DNA of 64,000 nucleotides from Ephydatia muelleri (Eukaryota > Porifera > Demospongiae > Spongillida > Spongillidae). A program made the position numbers and the translations under genes. Within the stretch, counting starts at the first letter, position 1. Every line of letters begins with the position of its first letter. Shown here in pieces: positions 59,961-64,000 of this stretch. The DNA lies in the NCBI GenBank assembly GCA_013339895.1, contig JABACO010000016.1, positions 1,684,608 through 1,748,607 of the forward strand. Direction: 5' to 3'. The notes under the pieces were generated by a model that was given only the letters and a program-made list of their open reading frames with translations, ran no database searches and was not told the origin of the DNA.

Positions 59961-61338
59961 TCAGAGAAATTGTGCAACTAATAAATTGCATGCTCTCCGA
60001 AGGGAAGCATCTTTTCACATGCAGAGTATCTTCTGGCCGAGAGTGACAAACCGTCTGGTGGACTTAACTGTTCCTACATGTAGATACATGCATTTGGCAT
60101 GAAGAAAACATGTATTGTCTGCCACCATGTAACTTACCAACTTGGCTATTTGGCTGCTGTAGTTTGCATCTTCTTCTATTAAACTAGAGAGAAGAGGTCT
60201 ACTCTCTCCTACAATTATTGCTGAATAGTTTGAACTAATCCTTCAGACTGCAGTTGTCGTAACACTTCCAGCTGCTCTTTGTATGCAGTGAGTCTCTCAC
60301 TGCAGTTGCATACTCTTCATAGGATGCATGCTGTGGTTAGCTCTGCATCTGTTGACAACTGCAATGACATCCACAGGTGGCATTCCTCTTCAAATAGCGA
60401 GTAGAGTTTGTTTTTTAACAACTCTTACTCACTATTACATGGAACGCGCAAAATAAATCATTGTGCTGCACCTGTGATAGGATGCCTCCAAATGTCTCTA
60501 AAATATTATTTAGAGACATTAGAGGCGTCCTATCACAGGTGAAGCACAATGATTTATTTTGCGCGCTCATCAAATGATGAAACCAGTAATATCGCCCGTT
60601 GGTTCTAAGAGCGCGCGTAGCCCTTCCGTCTCATTTCGGTGGCTTGGTCAGGTGAAAACCATAGAGAACCGACTCAACCCGACCTGCGACCACGGCTTTG
60701 CACGCGCACTCTCTTGCAACAAGCGCGATGACAATATGATAACCGTTGCGCGGGTAAGCTGCAGCAGAACTGGCTCAAACTGTTCACAGGAACGTACCAG
60801 ACTGGTACCAGGTTATCTGCGTACTGTTACCAGAGAGTATTCGGGATGAAGCAGCAGAGGCATTGCAAGTCCTGGCTCAGAATGTGGCTTCAGAACAGGA
60901 ACTGTTAATCAGCCCTGGAACAGATTGTGGCACCCCACCAGGTCTGTATAAGGGATCGAGACAAGAATTGTACCGTGATATACATACGTTATCTAATTAA
61001 CAATATATGTCCATCCCGTGGGATGCCGATTTTCAATTGAAAATTAAATCATTTGATACAACTGGTGAAATTACATTAGATACACGGCCAATAATTGGAT
61101 TCCGTTACGGGTACGTTGGAATTGCTACACGGATCCGATATATTGCAAGCGTAACGCAAGCGATGGGTAACCGATTTTTTTGGAAGCGTAGCAATAATTT
61201 GCGTATAGCATGCGTGTACGCCTCCGATACGTACCCGTATACGTAAAAGCGACGTATGGTGGTTTCTATACCACGCCCGCGTCCGTACTAGTAGTTACTG
61301 GTAAACAATGACTACAAATAAACTCAAATATTTAATTT
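59961..61338. other. Intergenic region with a foldback element
   Basis: No gene recognised. It holds the foldback at 60445-60565. The frame at 60559-60849 is open for 96 codons but starts in the foldback arm and matches nothing I know. Confidence 0.6.
60445..60565. mobile_element. Foldback element with roughly 58-bp arms
   Basis: CGCGCAAAATAAATCATTGT at the left is mirrored by ACAATGATTTATTTTGCGCG at the right. The arms continue through CACCTGTGATAGGA and GTCTCTAAA and meet with only about 5 bp between them. Arms differ at a few positions, so the insertion is not brand new. Confidence 0.85.
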
Positions 61339-63878
61339 TTATGGCAAACAATGCATACAGAATATGTTATAACAGTACATATTGTTGTCAGTGTTATGTA
61401 CAAAAACAGTTTTCTTTTGTGTCACCAGTTCTCGTTCAATCCTAGATGTTGTCTCCTGTTCTGCCAAGACACATTGGCTGTCACACTGGTGTACGACAGA
61501 GACTGCACAGTTGACAAGTGTTGATGCTATGCAACGAATCACGTTCGTCAGTGTTAGCAGTGGACAACTCCACTCATTGAGGACGGGCTCAGTACCCATC
61601 AGCACAGGCTCCAAATAACGAACCAAACAAAATGTTGCTTGCTCCGTGTGAAAGCTGCCAATAAACAATCCAGTCTCCAATTCCACCTGTAAAACAATAA
61701 GACATATGAGTCATACACATGAGAATACTACATACATCATACCGAGGTGGAAGCTTGAGAATTGTATTCTATGTAGTCCTGTACATTAATAAGTTGTCCA
61801 TTTTTTCCCACAGTCGCTCTACCCCATTGCACTGGTGTCAAGTTTGAAATTCCATGTGGCAACAGAACAGTGAACTTTGCATCTATTTCTTCTAATGACA
61901 TCGTTTTCCCTTCCAATGTAATCGGTACTGAAGCCAATGGAGTTTTTGTTCTAGCTGAACACTGCAAAAAAATATGCAAAGTTTACAAACATATATAAAC
62001 AAATGCTCACATGTAAACCACCTCCTACACACATAAAAAAAATTTACTCACATACATGGAACATGTACAAACATGTACATACACACATTGAGTAAACAAC
62101 AATGACAAAAAGTAGTTAAGAAATTATAAACTAAAACAGACAAAGAACATAACGCATTAATTTTTTTACATCATACTCGTACCCATATTATTACCTTTCG
62201 TAGTGTTCCATGTTTATGAATTCCACTCCCACGTTCTTGGACTTCACCACCTAAAAAGGCTTGAACTTCTTTGGTGTGGTAAAGGTTGACAAGGTCCTCA
62301 CCACATCTGCAAGTAAAAAATTAAGCTTTACAATTTACTCAGTCTCAAGGAATATCAGACCTTTCAGATGTATTGTAGCAACTGCCGGAAAAGGTAAATC
62401 TAATACTTTCTTGTATAGCAAAAGCAGTAGCAATATCCTTGCTAGGGGCCTGTCTGTTGCTATATACATTGCGTGTCCGTATAACAGAATTGTAGCTCTC
62501 ACACCTGAAACACAATATGTTCCATACAATATGTTGTCCTCATGCACATTGTGGAACTTACCTTTCTGTGTTGAATGAAGATGCAGGCCCAAACCTCAAC
62601 ATGCTGTCAGGAAGATGCAGTATCAGGTGAATTTTCAGTTTTTTTCTCCACGTCACGCTGTAGCAATCAATAGCCCTTGCAAATCGGTGACACACGTCTC
62701 TGTACAATTCAATCTTCTGAGGTTCAAACTCATCGCAATACACCATTTTGAAAACCTATTTTGCATGACAAAATTACAAAATGAAAAACACAATCACATT
62801 TCCAAGATTACATACCATTGACAAGGCAAGCCAGACTTCAATCTCAGCCTCAGAAAGGTAAGGCGAAAAAATGAACATTGCAATTTGTGCTAAGAACTTG
62901 AAGTCTCTGCCTGCAAACGAAATGAAACATTATAGGATAATCTGCAAGTTAAACCAGAGAATGAGAATGCATAAATGAAAGTTAGCTAACCTACAAACGA
63001 TTTATAGTGCCTAGATATGTCAGATGAAATTCCACCAGTTAGACCTGAGGAGGGTAATGCTGCAATGCGAGCTACCACTTCCTTCCGCTGTTTTTCAGAC
63101 AGTTGCTCCATTTTTTCCCGCAACAAATATTTGTATGGTCCAAGCCCCAATGTATGGAGTGATTCAATTGGTGTACTCCTGTTAAATAGATGGATAGCTG
63201 TAATTTGTGAGGCTGTAAACTACTTACTGATGCAAATCAACAGGAAGCTGAAGTAGGTGGTTCTCCTTCTCACTTGTTACCATACAGAGTCCTGAGTCGC
63301 TTGCGCTCTGCTTGAGTATGTGCTGAACGAATGAGTGGCACTTCCTGTATAGTACTACTCCGTTTCCTCTCTTCGCAGATACCAGTTAGACTGTTAGTAT
63401 GATCAACCTATTTAATAATAATAATAAATCATGGAGGAAAAAGTAATTATAATTACTTACCCTGCAAATTTGACAAAACCTTAGGGTTCCAGATCCCAGG
63501 TGACTGCATATTTCAGCTGCTCGGGGATTGTCACATAGAAAACATATAACAGGTGCAAGTATCAAGGCATTAGTATTCAACTGTGCGTCAAACACAACTA
63601 TTCCCCGTTCAAGTTCCAACAGTTGATCAACAAGAGGGTGGGCCATCTCCATGACTGGTACCTGGTTTGACGTACATATGAAATGAATGTTACAGAACTG
63701 TGCATTGTCCTTCTGCCGTAGCCCAGCCAAGAGGAAGCACCATGAATCGAACTTGTTCCAGACCTTAGATCTGTTACCACTTGTGTCATCCGAGAATATG
63801 ATAAGTGGTACCATAAATACAGGTAGGGAACCACACATTTGTCTTCAAAGGATGAGGAGAAGACATTTCTGCTAGCTC
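61339..63878 (-). CDS. Multi-exon DDTSGN-motif protein, probably transposon-derived (5' end outside window)
   Basis: Exons in gene order: 63843(?)-63461, 63407-63228, 63178-62991, 62910-62816, 62755-62562, one uncertain exon ending at 62195, 61961-61743, 61686-61339 (TAA). Splice sites are GT-AG and phases agree across most joins. The first visible exon reads LPVFMVPLIIFSDDTSGNRS then WNKFDSW, NIHFICTSNQVPVMEMAHP and CDNPRAAEICSHLGSGTLRF, ending FCQIC. Later exons read STPIESLHTLGLGPYKYLL, GRDFKFLAQIAMFIFSPYLS and MLRFGPASSFNTER. I remember this pattern from large unnamed families of invertebrate and fungal genomes that look transposon-derived, but cannot name the superfamily. A frame break lies near 63281 (one base extra or two missing), and the reading frame before LPVFMV is interrupted by stops, so the true acceptor may be at 63844 or the copy may be damaged. 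The C-terminal exons (61339-61961) are unrecognised. Confidence 0.6.
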
Positions 63879-64000
63879 CTAAGAGAAATAAAATATGACA
63901 ATTTACATCACTTTTGCACACATCATTTTAGCACAATATACACGAACTCTTACATGTAGTGTTTTTTTTGTGTTTTGTGCAATCAAAATGTCAAATTAGA

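Noticed and set aside
60559..60849. 96-codon frame next to the foldback at 60445-60565
   Set aside because: Begins in the foldback arm, has no recognisable domain and no supporting splice or start context.

Overview
This window is animal nuclear DNA. The genes have many short GT-AG introns, the introns are full of microsatellites, and the protein families are metazoan: an SLC44 choline-transporter-like tandem array, a DENND1/connecdenn Rab35-type GEF, an hnRNP H/F splicing factor, laminin-type EGF repeats, and an ankyrin-ROC-COR-Death protein. Compact exon structure together with a kinase-less ankyrin/ROC-COR/Death protein suggests an early-branching marine invertebrate, most likely a demosponge. 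That placement is inference and rests on no database search.

Layout. 1-16.6 kb (+ strand): three head-to-tail SLC44 (CTL) genes. Only the last two exons of the first are visible. The other two are complete 24-exon genes with identical intron phases, and parts of them are almost identical at the nucleotide level, including introns. 17.1-33.0 kb (- strand): an 18-exon DENND1-like gene of about 929 codons. Its introns hold at least six different minisatellites, among them about 100 copies of a 25-bp unit. 34.7-37.5 kb (- strand): a 7-exon hnRNP H/F-like gene of 624 codons with four quasi-RRMs, where the vertebrate proteins have three. 39.0-40.7 kb (+): decayed or incomplete laminin-type EGF exons. 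43.5-51.8 kb (+): a 6-exon ankyrin / ROC-COR GTPase / Death-domain gene of about 1241 codons, with a complete 809-bp inverted-repeat transposon and two foldback elements in its introns. 52-64 kb: mostly mobile-element debris (Ulp1-like protease plus PHD finger remnant, hAT fragment, foldbacks, poly-G/poly-C runs), ending in a multi-exon minus-strand gene with a DDTSGN motif that is probably of transposon origin and runs off the window.

The genes do not form an obvious pathway. The transporters presumably move choline-like substrates at membranes, DENND1 links Rab35 activation to clathrin/AP-2 vesicles, hnRNP H binds G-rich RNA, and the ANK-ROC-COR-Death protein looks like an innate-immune or cell-death signalling protein. 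Five otherwise intact reading frames are each broken by a small indel (four of a single base, most in or beside short homopolymers). I read this mainly as residual assembly error, not as five pseudogenes. All exon boundaries were derived by hand from splice-site consensus, phase consistency, paralogue comparison and remembered family sequence; none is backed by transcripts.
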